DNA of 37,238 nucleotides from Streptomyces hirsutus. GTDB lineage: Bacteria; Actinomycetota; Actinomycetes; Streptomycetales; Streptomycetaceae. Shown piece by piece: positions 7,389-14,320 of this stretch. The DNA is taken from positions 1 to 37,238 of the forward strand of contig NZ_LIQT01000245.1 of NCBI RefSeq assembly GCF_001418415.1, given 5' to 3'. The notes below the pieces were generated by a model. The model did not search any database. It worked only from the letters and a program-made list of their open reading frames with translations, and was not told where the DNA came from. The number at the start of each line of letters is the position of its first letter. The first letter of the stretch is position 1. The position numbers were made by a program, and so were the translations under genes.

Positions 7389-9467
7389 TCACTCCGGGAG
7401 GGGGTCGAGCCGGACGGCGCTGACCTTGAATTCGGGCATGCCGCTACGGGGGTCCAGAGCAGGGTTGGTGAAGAGATTGGCCCGGCCGTCCCCGCCGAAG
7501 TGAAAGGGGACGAACACGGTGTCTGGTCGCAGCGTGGGATCGAGCCGGACCCGGGCGGTCATGCCGCCTCGGGCCGAGGTCACCCGTGCCAGGGCTCCGT
7601 CGGCCAGGCCGTGACGGGCCGCTGTGTCCGGGTGGACCTCCACGAATGCTTCGGAGGCGACCGCGGCGAGTTCGGCCACGCGGCGGGTCTGCGCACCTGA
7701 CTGGTAGTGGGCGAGGATCCGGCCGGTGGTGGCGTGCACGGGGTACTCCGCGTCGGTGTCCTCGGCCGGTCCGTCGTGCTCGACGTCGGCGAAGCGCGCG
7801 CGTCCGTCGGGGTGGGCGAATTCGTCGAGGAACAGGCGGGGGGTGCCCGGGTGAGGGGTGTCGGTGTCCGGGCACGGCCAGTGCAGAGCCTCGCCCGCGT
7901 CCAGCCGGTCGTAGGTGATGCCTGAGTAGTCCGCACGTCCGCCCCTGGAAGCGGCGCGCAGTTCCTCGAAGACCTCGCGGGGCTCCGTCGGGTAGTGCTC
8001 GGCCGGTTCACCGAGCCGTACGGCGATGCCGTGCAGGATCTCCAGGTCGCTGCGGACCAGTGGCGGGGGACTGAGCAGGGCACGCCGTCGCAGGACCCGG
8101 CCCTCCAGACTGGTCAGGGTGCCCTCCTCCTCCGCCCACTGGGTGACCGGCAGGACGACATCGGCTGCCCGCGCCGTCTCCGAGGGGACGAAGTCGGCCA
8201 CGACCAGCAGGTCCAGTGAGGCGAGACGTGCCGCGATCCGCGCCGCGTGCGGGGCGGAGACCACCGGGTTGGAGCCCAGGACGAGCAGCGCGCGGGGCCC
8301 GTGCTCCTCACCGAGTGCGTCGAGCAGTTCGTACGCCCGCAGTCCGGGGCCGGGCAGCCGGTCGGGTGGCACCCCCCAGACACCGGCGACGTGGGCGCGG
8401 TCCGCGGGGTCGGTCAGCAAACGATAGCCGGGCAGTTGGTCGGTCTTCTGTCCGTGCTCGCGTCCGCCCTGGCCGTTGCCCTGGCCGGTGAGACAGCCGT
8501 AGCCGCCGCCCGGAGTGCCCGGCAGGCCGAGGGCCAGCGCGAGGTTGATGAATGCCGCCGCAGTCGCCGTGCCCTGCCGGTGTTGCTCGACACCGCGGCC
8601 GGTCAGGATGTAGCTGTCGCGGCTTTCGGCGAGCAGACGGACGGCGGTGCGCTGGGCGTGCGTGGAGATGCCGGTGACGGCCTCGGTACGTTCGGGCCAC
8701 CACGCGGCGGCGCGAGCCGCGATCGTCTCGAACCCGCGGGTGCGTTGGTCGACGTACGTCTTGTCGACCAGCCCGTCGGTGATGGCCAGGTGCAGCAGTC
8801 CCAGCGCGAGGGCCAGGTCGGTGCCGGGCGCGGGCTGCAGGTGCAGTGCGGCACGGCGGGCGGTGGGGCTGTGGCGCGGGTCCACGACGACCAGCCGGGC
8901 CTTGTCGAGATGTTGCATCAGGGGAGGCATGGTCTCGGCGACGTTGGCCCCGGCCAGCAGCACGGTCTGCGCCCGCGCGAGGTCGGTGACGGGGAAGGGC
9001 AGGCCCCGGTCCACGCCGAAGGCGTCGTTGCCGGCCGCAGCGGCGGACGACATGCAGAAGCGGCCGTTGTAGTCGATGTTGCTCGTGCCCAAGGCCAGCC
9101 GGGCGAACTTGCCGAGCAGGTAGGCCTTCTCGTTGGTCAGGCCGCCCCCGCCGAAGACGGCCAATGCGTCCGGGCCGTACCGGGCCCGGACGCGGTCCAG
9201 GCCATCGGCGACGGTGTCCAGAGCGCTGCCCCATGAAGCGGTCAGCAGCCTGCCGTCACGGCCCCGCACGAGAGGAGTCGTCAGCCGGTCGGGGGCGGTG
9301 AGGACCTCTTGCGCGGTCCAGCCCTTTTGGCAGAGCCGGCCTCGGTTGACCGGGAAATCGGTGGGCTCGACCGTCACGGCCGCGGCACGGCGGCCGGTGA
9401 TCCGAGTGCCGCACTGCAAAGCGCAGTACGGGCAGTGTGTCCGCGTCACGGCAAGGGCGTCAGGCAC
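7389..9467 (-). CDS. nasC: Molybdopterin assimilatory nitrate reductase, catalytic subunit
   Basis: A 692-residue molybdopterin oxidoreductase. The N-terminal [4Fe-4S] motif is HCPYCALQCG with the fourth cysteine in GRLCQKGW. This is followed by the molybdopterin domain with segments such as YNGRFCMSSAAAAGNDAFG and the C-terminal dinucleotide-binding domain (VFVPFHFGGDGRANLFTNPA). There is no twin-arginine signal, so the enzyme is cytoplasmic, as for assimilatory NasA/NasC/NarB enzymes that reduce nitrate to nitrite. It lacks the C-terminal BFD domain of some NasA proteins; that domain sits on the next gene. It starts with GTG, overlapping the NarK stop by eight bases; an in-frame GTG six codons later is possible. 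Transporter, catalytic subunit and two reductases form a compact operon. Confidence 0.93.
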   Translation of the reverse strand: MPDALAVTRTHCPYCALQCGTRITGRRAAAVTVEPTDFPVNRGRLCQKGWTAQEVLTAPDRLTTPLVRGRDGRLLTASWGSALDTVADGLDRVRARYGPDALAVFGGGGLTNEKAYLLGKFARLALGTSNIDYNGRFCMSSAAAAGNDAFGVDRGLPFPVTDLARAQTVLLAGANVAETMPPLMQHLDKARLVVVDPRHSPTARRAALHLQPAPGTDLALALGLLHLAITDGLVDKTYVDQRTRGFETIAARAAAWWPERTEAVTGISTHAQRTAVRLLAESRDSYILTGRGVEQHRQGTATAAAFINLALALGLPGTPGGGYGCLTGQGNGQGGREHGQKTDQLPGYRLLTDPADRAHVAGVWGVPPDRLPGPGLRAYELLDALGEEHGPRALLVLGSNPVVSAPHAARIAARLASLDLLVVADFVPSETARAADVVLPVTQWAEEEGTLTSLEGRVLRRRALLSPPPLVRSDLEILHGIAVRLGEPAEHYPTEPREVFEELRAASRGGRADYSGITYDRLDAGEALHWPCPDTDTPHPGTPRLFLDEFAHPDGRARFADVEHDGPAEDTDAEYPVHATTGRILAHYQSGAQTRRVAELAAVASEAFVEVHPDTAARHGLADGALARVTSARGGMTARVRLDPTLRPDTVFVPFHFGGDGRANLFTNPALDPRSGMPEFKVSAVRLDPLPE

Positions 9468-10836
9468 GGCTGGCCTCCCGTATCCCGTCCGGCGCGGTCG
9501 AGGCCCGGGGCGCCTCCTGGCGGAGGTAGACGGACCGGATGATCAGGACGCACACGCTGTAGTAGGCGAGGAAGAACAGGAAGGCGGGTATTCCGGAGCC
9601 GGAACCGTCCGCGTAGGAGACAGTGAAGGCGACGTTGACGGCCGCGCCGCCCAGGGCTCCCACGGCGCCGGCGATGGCGATGGCCGCGCCGGACAGCCGG
9701 CGGGCCCGCGCGAAGGCCTGGGCGGCGTCGGCGCCACCGGTCACCGCGACCTCTGCGCGCCGGGCGAAGACGCCGGGAATCATCTTGTAGGTGGAGCCGT
9801 TGCCCAGGCCGCTGAGGACGAAGAGCGCGGTGAATCCGCCGACGAACAGCCCGAAGGAACCGGTGAGGGAGGCGACGACGAGCAGCGTGGTTCCGGTGGC
9901 CATGCCGAGGAAGTTCCAGAGGGTCACGCGTGCCCCGCCCAGCCGGTCGGCCAGCCGGCCGCCCAGTGGCCGGGAGAGGGAACCGAGGAGCGGGCCGAGG
10001 AAGGTGTACCCCATCGCCTGCACGGGTGAGGTGCCGAACTCGTACTGAAGCACCAGTCCGAAGGCGAAGCCGAACCCGATGAATGAGCCGAAGGTGCCGA
10101 TGTAGAGCAGGGAAATCCACCAGGTGTCCGGGCACCGAGCGGCCTCGCGCTGAACCTTGGGGGCCGTGCGGACGGCGTCCACGTTGTCCATCAACCGTGC
10201 TGCCAGGACTGCGACGACGATGATGAGCGGCAGGTAGACGGCCGCGACGTACTCCGGATGGTCACGCCCGGTGGTGTGGATCACCGCGAGGCCGATCAGC
10301 TGTACTGCCGCGACCCCGAGGTTGCCGCCTCCGGCGTTGAGTCCCAGGGCCCAGCCCTGGTGCCGTTGCGGGAAGAAGGCGGTGATGTTCGTCATGGACG
10401 AGGCGAAAGTGCCGCCGCCCACCCCGCTGAGGGCGCCGATGAGCAGGAACACCCACAGCGGCGTGCCGGGTTGTCGCACAAAATACAGGGCGAGCGCGGC
10501 GGGGACGAGCAGGATCAGCGTGGCGAACACGGTCCAGTCGCGCCCGCCGAAACGGGTGACCGCGTAGCTGTAGGGCAGCCTCAGCAGGGCTCCGACGATC
10601 GTGGGAGTGGCCACCAGCAGGAACTTCTCGCCGGGCGCGAACGCCAGCCCGGTTTCGGGGGTCGTGAAGAGCACGAGGACGGACCACAGGGTCCACACCG
10701 AGAAGCCGATGTGTTCACTGAGGACGGACAGGACGAGATTGCGGTGGGCCACGCGACGGCCGCCCTGGTGCCAGGCGTCCTCGTCCTCGGGGTCCCAGCC
10801 GGTGAGCCATGTGCGCTTTGAGTTCTTCTCAGCCAT
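9460..10836 (-). CDS. narK: Nitrate/nitrite transporter, NarK family (MFS)
   Basis: A 458-residue major facilitator protein with about twelve membrane segments. The nitrate-signature segments are clear: GVGGGTFASSMTNITAFFP and GWALGLNAGGGNLGVA. A second glycine-rich motif VLSGLGNGSTYKMIP lies in the C-terminal half. A hydrophilic N-terminus (about 40 residues, with WDPEDEDAW) precedes the first membrane segment, as usual for actinobacterial NarK. The start ATG is 118 bases downstream of the FMN reductase gene. It should import nitrate, or exchange it with nitrite, for the reductase encoded next. Its place directly after the carrier-protein genes, on the same strand, raises the possibility of a role in the metabolite pathway. 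Confidence 0.94.
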   Translation of the reverse strand: MAEKNSKRTWLTGWDPEDEDAWHQGGRRVAHRNLVLSVLSEHIGFSVWTLWSVLVLFTTPETGLAFAPGEKFLLVATPTIVGALLRLPYSYAVTRFGGRDWTVFATLILLVPAALALYFVRQPGTPLWVFLLIGALSGVGGGTFASSMTNITAFFPQRHQGWALGLNAGGGNLGVAAVQLIGLAVIHTTGRDHPEYVAAVYLPLIIVVAVLAARLMDNVDAVRTAPKVQREAARCPDTWWISLLYIGTFGSFIGFGFAFGLVLQYEFGTSPVQAMGYTFLGPLLGSLSRPLGGRLADRLGGARVTLWNFLGMATGTTLLVVASLTGSFGLFVGGFTALFVLSGLGNGSTYKMIPGVFARRAEVAVTGGADAAQAFARARRLSGAAIAIAGAVGALGGAAVNVAFTVSYADGSGSGIPAFLFFLAYYSVCVLIIRSVYLRQEAPRASTAPDGIREASRA

Positions 10837-10853
10837 GGTGTGAGTACTCCGGA

Positions 10854-10876
10854 CCGCGCCTATGAGTCCGGCGCGG
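10854..10876. promoter_or_regulatory. Stem-loop in the narK leader
   Basis: CCGCGCC and GGCGCGG form a seven-base stem with a nine-base loop, 18 bases before the narK start on the minus strand. It might be part of a leader controlling the nitrate genes or a weak terminator after the FMN reductase. No GlnR-type site was recognised in this 118-bp gap. Confidence 0.3.
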
Positions 10877-10954
10877 ACATGGGGCTGCGGGGGGGGCGGG
10901 ACGACGGTGTCCGAGCGCGGGCAACGGTGGTTCGGATGTCGCTGGGCGGTGCGG

Positions 10955-11488
10955 TCAGACGCGCGCGACCAGGGCCTTGCGGAACTGCTCGATGACGCCG
11001 TCCAGCAGGCCCGCGCTCTCGGGCCGGATGTCCAGGCCGTCGTCGAGCCGGGTCAGGTGTGTGTCGAGCAGGAAGAAGCTCTGTACGACGTGCCGGGCGC
11101 CGAGCGAGTGCGCCACTGGGCGCAGTGCGTAGTCCAGTACCAGCACGTGTGCGGTGCTGCCGCCGGTGGCCAGCGGCAGGACGACCTTGTGCGTGAAGCC
11201 GTGCTGGGGCAGCAGATCGAGGAACGTCTTCAGCAGTCCGGAGAAGCTCGCCTTGTAGGTCGGCGTGGCCAGCACGATGCCGTCGGCCAGGGCGACCTGC
11301 TCCAGGGCCTCGGCGATCCGTGGGTCCGCGATGTCTGCCCTGAGTAGCGGTTCCGCCGGGAGGTCGCGCACTTTCAGATGCCCGGCGTGCCATTCGTCCT
11401 CGGCCAGCCGCCGTGCTACGTAGTCACCGACGAGTTCGGTCCGGGAGGTCGGGGAGGGGCTCCCCGAGATCACCAGCACGTGAGACAT
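10955..11488 (-). CDS. NAD(P)H-dependent FMN reductase, SsuE-like
   Basis: A 177-residue flavodoxin-fold reductase. Family marks are the N-terminal phosphate loop VLVISGSPSPTSRT, the central LATPTYKASFSGLLKTFLDLL motif and the SsuE-like ending. These enzymes reduce free FMN or FAD with NAD(P)H for partner monooxygenases. The ATG chosen follows GGGAG at good spacing; an ATG four codons upstream has a poorer site. It sits between the double-PAS gene and narK, separated from the former by a strong hairpin. Within this cluster the obvious partner would be the acyl-CoA-dehydrogenase-like flavoenzyme encoded at 14321-15535, which would fit a two-component flavin monooxygenase. The pairing is inference. 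Confidence 0.9.
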   Translation of the reverse strand: MSHVLVISGSPSPTSRTELVGDYVARRLAEDEWHAGHLKVRDLPAEPLLRADIADPRIAEALEQVALADGIVLATPTYKASFSGLLKTFLDLLPQHGFTHKVVLPLATGGSTAHVLVLDYALRPVAHSLGARHVVQSFFLLDTHLTRLDDGLDIRPESAGLLDGVIEQFRKALVARV

Positions 11489-11528
11489 GGTCACTCCCAT
11501 GGAGGGGCGGGTTGACGTCGTCTGCGGT

Positions 11529-11560
11529 CCGGGAGGGGCCCGGTACGGGGCCCCTCCCGG
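11529..11560. terminator. Perfect 13-bp hairpin after the PAS gene
   Basis: CCGGGAGGGGCCC and GGGCCCCTCCCGG pair perfectly over 13 bases around a six-base loop. The hairpin lies six bases beyond the stop of the double-PAS gene in the direction of transcription. There is no T-run after it, so it may terminate, attenuate or protect the upstream mRNA. It divides the carrier-protein operon from the FMN reductase and nitrate genes. Confidence 0.7.
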
Positions 11561-11566
11561 CGCGGT

Positions 11567-12427
11567 TCAGGACGGCCAGCCGAAAGCGCTGACGGTGTCA
11601 CGGGCGCGCTGCGGCTCGGGGTCGTTGAAGACGAAGCAGCGCGTGTTGGAGACGCTGCCGCCGGCCGCCTGCGCCGTGGAGAAGATCAGCACCGGCTTCG
11701 GGGCGCCGTCCCGGGTGAGGAAGTTCGCCCGGAAGTTGATGATCGGCGAGTCCTCGTCCCAGCGGGAGAGGAAGTCGTCCAGCAGGCCCTGGTCTTCGTA
11801 GATCTTGCGGATGTGGTGGCCGACGTACTCCGTCGGCTGTCCGCTGTACTCGACCAGGGCGACGTCGGCCGGGTTGGCGTGCATGACCTGGCCGTTGACG
11901 CCGATCAGGTGGATGGCCACCGGCGCGACCTCGTAGAACTCGCGCAGCACCGACTCGTGTTCCTTGGTCGGGGCCAGGACGGGGTTGCTCCGTTCGTCGA
12001 CCGTGCGGATCCAGGCGGCGGCGTCGGAGGTGGGGTCCTCGTCGCTGGTGCTGGGGATCGGCAGCCGCTCGCCGAGTTCCGGCCGGCTGACCCAGTGGAT
12101 CCTGGTGTCGTCACCTGCACCGGCGACTACGGCGTTCACTGCGGAGGCACGCTCCTGCGTGCTGTCGGCGCTGAGGTAGGTGACTCGGACGTTCTCGATG
12201 CGGCCGTTCTTGTCCAGGTCTGCCAGCAGCTCCGGAAGCACGTCCCTGCCCGCGGCCCTGATCCGGCCGCCGAGGTGGTCGGCTTCCCCGTGCATGAGGA
12301 CGGACTGCGCCTTGTTGTGCAGCAGGACGGCACCGGAGCGGTCGGTGATCGTGATGCCTACGGAGCTGTTGCCTACCACGTCGATCAGCTGCTCGATGGT
12401 GGGTGCGTTGGGGTGCTCGACTGTCAT
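11567..12427 (-). CDS. Protein with two PAS domains, no output domain
   Basis: A 286-residue soluble protein. A first PAS fold spans about residues 8-110 (VGNSSVGITITDRSGAVLL). A second lies at about 155-275 (YEVAPVAIHLIGVNGQVMHA then RWDEDSPIINFRANFLTRDG). No kinase, HTH or other output domain follows. The ATG start has AAGGAG at ideal spacing; an ATG five codons upstream is less likely. It begins 11 bases after the thioesterase stop, so it belongs to the GAF/carrier/thioesterase operon. PAS domains often bind flavin, heme or small molecules. In this setting it could be a sensor of an intermediate, such as nitric oxide if that is formed, or an enzyme-like cofactor protein. Its actual function is unknown. 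Confidence 0.82.
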   Translation of the reverse strand: MTVEHPNAPTIEQLIDVVGNSSVGITITDRSGAVLLHNKAQSVLMHGEADHLGGRIRAAGRDVLPELLADLDKNGRIENVRVTYLSADSTQERASAVNAVVAGAGDDTRIHWVSRPELGERLPIPSTSDEDPTSDAAAWIRTVDERSNPVLAPTKEHESVLREFYEVAPVAIHLIGVNGQVMHANPADVALVEYSGQPTEYVGHHIRKIYEDQGLLDDFLSRWDEDSPIINFRANFLTRDGAPKPVLIFSTAQAAGGSVSNTRCFVFNDPEPQRARDTVSAFGWPS

Positions 12428-12438
12428 GTCCGACTCCT

Positions 12439-13170
12439 TCATATGGGTGGCGAGGCGGGTAGGGGGCCGCAGCGGCCGTCCACCAGGTCGGTGAGGACTG
12501 TGGCGACGGCAGCCCGGTGGGAGAGGTAGTAGTCGTGTCCGCCGGGAAAGGCGAACGTTCCGAGGAGCGGGCCGGTGGTGAAGGAGGCCCATGGGGCCAT
12601 GTCGGCGGGCCGGGCGAAGGGATCGTCCGTTCCGCAGAACAGCGCGATCGGTGCGTGGACCGGCCGGTGAGTGACGCGGTGTTCCCGGCGCATCCGCACG
12701 TCCCGTGCCAGCCATGTACCGTCCGGGTCGTTCTCCTGGCCGGTGGTGTGCTGCAGTGCCGCGAACGCCGCGGCCACGGCGGTGCGCGGGGTGTGGCCGG
12801 GCTCCCGGGCGCCGGAGACGGACAAGCTGCGAACGGCGTACCGGGGGTGGGCCTCGAGCCGGATGACCAGTTCGTAGGCGGACAGCGCGCCGAGGCTGTG
12901 TCCGAAGAGGTGCAGTCGCCGTCCGTGCGGCAGCAGTGCGGTGATGTCGTCCAGCCAGCGATCGACGGCGGCCGTCACGGATCCGGGTTCCTCCTGGCCG
13001 GCCAGTCGGCCGCGTCCGGGCATTTCGCAGTGAAGGGCGGGCAAGGTGTCCGGCAGGTACTCCCCCACGGAAAGGTAAGGCGAATCGACACTTCCCGCGG
13101 GCGGAAGAAACAGCACGGCATCGGTCGTTCCCTGAAGGCTGCCCTGTACCACGACGGCCCGTTCTTCCAC
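12439..13170 (-). CDS. Type II thioesterase
   Basis: A 243-residue alpha/beta hydrolase of the RifR/GrsT type II thioesterase family. The nucleophile Ser92 lies in LFGHSLGALSAYEL, the acid is in the FCGTDDPFA segment (Asp182 or Asp183) and His212 is in FPGGHDYYLSH. The N-terminal FLPPAGSVDSPY matches the family's early FPxAGG-like loop. The GTG start was preferred because AGGAGG lies seven bases before it; an ATG six codons upstream overlaps that site. Such enzymes release or edit thioesters on carrier proteins in the cytoplasm. With only one stand-alone carrier protein encoded 39 bases upstream, it could release the finished amino acid product or remove misloaded groups. Confidence 0.92.
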   Translation of the reverse strand: MEERAVVVQGSLQGTTDAVLFLPPAGSVDSPYLSVGEYLPDTLPALHCEMPGRGRLAGQEEPGSVTAAVDRWLDDITALLPHGRRLHLFGHSLGALSAYELVIRLEAHPRYAVRSLSVSGAREPGHTPRTAVAAAFAALQHTTGQENDPDGTWLARDVRMRREHRVTHRPVHAPIALFCGTDDPFARPADMAPWASFTTGPLLGTFAFPGGHDYYLSHRAAVATVLTDLVDGRCGPLPASPPI

Positions 13171-13209
13171 TGGGTCACCTCCTCGCATCGCGGTATGACT
13201 GTTCTCGCC

Positions 13210-13449
13210 CTATACGGAGAGAAAGTTTTTTTCGATGTCCTTGAGAGTGCGGAAGGAGTCGAGGTCGACGGCCGCGAACTCCATCATTTCGCCGCGTAGC
13301 TCTTCGATGTGCAGGACGAGTTCCACGAATTGCAGAGAATCTACGATCCGTGACTCGATGATGTCGGTCTCCGAATCCACGTCGTCCTCGGTGAGTTCGG
13401 GATTGCGGTGGAGGATCCAGGCGCGTACGTCCCGCCAGGTGGCCGCCAT
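13210..13449 (-). CDS. Free-standing acyl/peptidyl carrier protein
   Basis: A 79-residue carrier protein. The phosphopantetheine attachment site is Ser38 in SRIVDSLQFVELVLHIEE, the typical DSL motif before helix II. Helix I (TWRDVRAWILHR) and the helix III/IV region (DLDSFRTLKDIEKN) are as expected. The start ATG shares its A with the stop of the GAF gene (TGATG), so the two are translationally coupled. No condensation or ketosynthase domain is encoded nearby. It most likely carries one aminoacyl group loaded by the stand-alone adenylation enzyme at 15532-17205. This is the carrier arrangement used when amino acids are modified while tethered, as in pyrrole formation or the L-alanosine pathway. 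Confidence 0.93.
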   Translation of the reverse strand: MAATWRDVRAWILHRNPELTEDDVDSETDIIESRIVDSLQFVELVLHIEELRGEMMEFAAVDLDSFRTLKDIEKNFLSV

Positions 13450-14021
13450 CACAGACTCTCCGAGCCGACCGTTTGCGTGACGAAGGCGTTGAACGCCGCG
13501 ACCCGGTCGGCCACCTCTGAGATGAGTGCCAGGTCCGAGGGACTGATCGGGCCACGCCGGTGCCCCTCGCCGCGCAGCGCGATCAGATGCCCCCCGTACA
13601 CCCCCCGGTAGGTCATGGGCAGGGCCACAGCCGACTCCGCCTGCCACTGGTGCAGCCGCGTCAGATGCCCCGGGTCGGTCTGCTTCACCAGGCCTTCGTG
13701 CGCGCTGATCACGATCTTCTCGGTGCCGTTCACGGAGAGAAGGCCCCGTACCCCCTCCAGTGCCGTGGAGTACCCGGTCGGCGACTGGACGACGAGCTGG
13801 GAGTGGGTGGCCAGGGCCCCCAGGGAGATGGCGGAGGCGAAGAACGGGACGCAGGCCTTGGCCACGGCCGGCACGACCTCCTTGAGCTGAGGGGTCTGCT
13901 GCACGGTTGCACTGATGTGGGCGAGGAATCCGAGAGATTCCTCGGCGGCTTTGCGACCCGCGATGTAGCGCAATGCGGTGTTCCAGTTTTCGGTCGAGGT
14001 TTTCTGATCGTTCTCAGGCAT
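13449..14021 (-). CDS. GAF-domain protein
   Basis: A 190-residue protein with a single GAF fold. A helical N-terminus (NWNTALRYIAGRKAAEESLG) leads into the GAF core, with HQWQAESAVALPMTYRGVY followed by GGHLIALRGEGHRRGPIS as the most typical segment. Helix SPSDLALISEVADRVAAFNA closes the fold. No kinase, cyclase or HTH output is fused. The start is an ATG at the end of a 299-bp gap, so this is the first gene of the GAF/carrier/thioesterase/PAS operon. GAF domains bind small ligands, heme or nucleotides, and a few are enzymes. Its coupling to the carrier-protein gene suggests a direct role in the pathway or its sensing. I do not recognise a characterised homologue. Confidence 0.8.
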   Translation of the reverse strand: MPENDQKTSTENWNTALRYIAGRKAAEESLGFLAHISATVQQTPQLKEVVPAVAKACVPFFASAISLGALATHSQLVVQSPTGYSTALEGVRGLLSVNGTEKIVISAHEGLVKQTDPGHLTRLHQWQAESAVALPMTYRGVYGGHLIALRGEGHRRGPISPSDLALISEVADRVAAFNAFVTQTVGSESL

Positions 14022-14248
14022 GAATATCCCTCGGTGACGGAGGTGCCGGGGCGGTCACAGTGCGGGCTTTCGGAGAATATATCCGCACAGTCGCCGGCGG
14101 TGGAGAGTTCCAGCCGTACTGACTTTTCCGCGCTTTGACGCTAGCAGTGGAATTCGCGCACTGCAATACCTTTCCCTTCCCTGTGCCATCATCAGGAATA
14201 GGGTCGACAAAGAAGCACGCGTGTATCCGGGGAAACGGCCCTGCCGGT

Positions 14249-14263
14249 ATTCCGTGACGGAAT
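14249..14263. promoter_or_regulatory. Inverted repeat upstream of the GAF operon
   Basis: ATTCCG-TGA-CGGAAT is a perfect six-base inverted repeat with a three-base spacer in the AT-richer gap between the acyl-CoA-dehydrogenase-like gene and the GAF gene (14022-14320). The gap probably holds the promoter of the GAF/carrier operon, and this repeat could be an operator. No clear -10/-35 pair was identified. Confidence 0.35.
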
Positions 14264-14320
14264 TATGCGAACCGTGGGGTGATGGGTGTGCCGCAGTGGG
14301 TCGGTGGCAGCCCACCAGGG

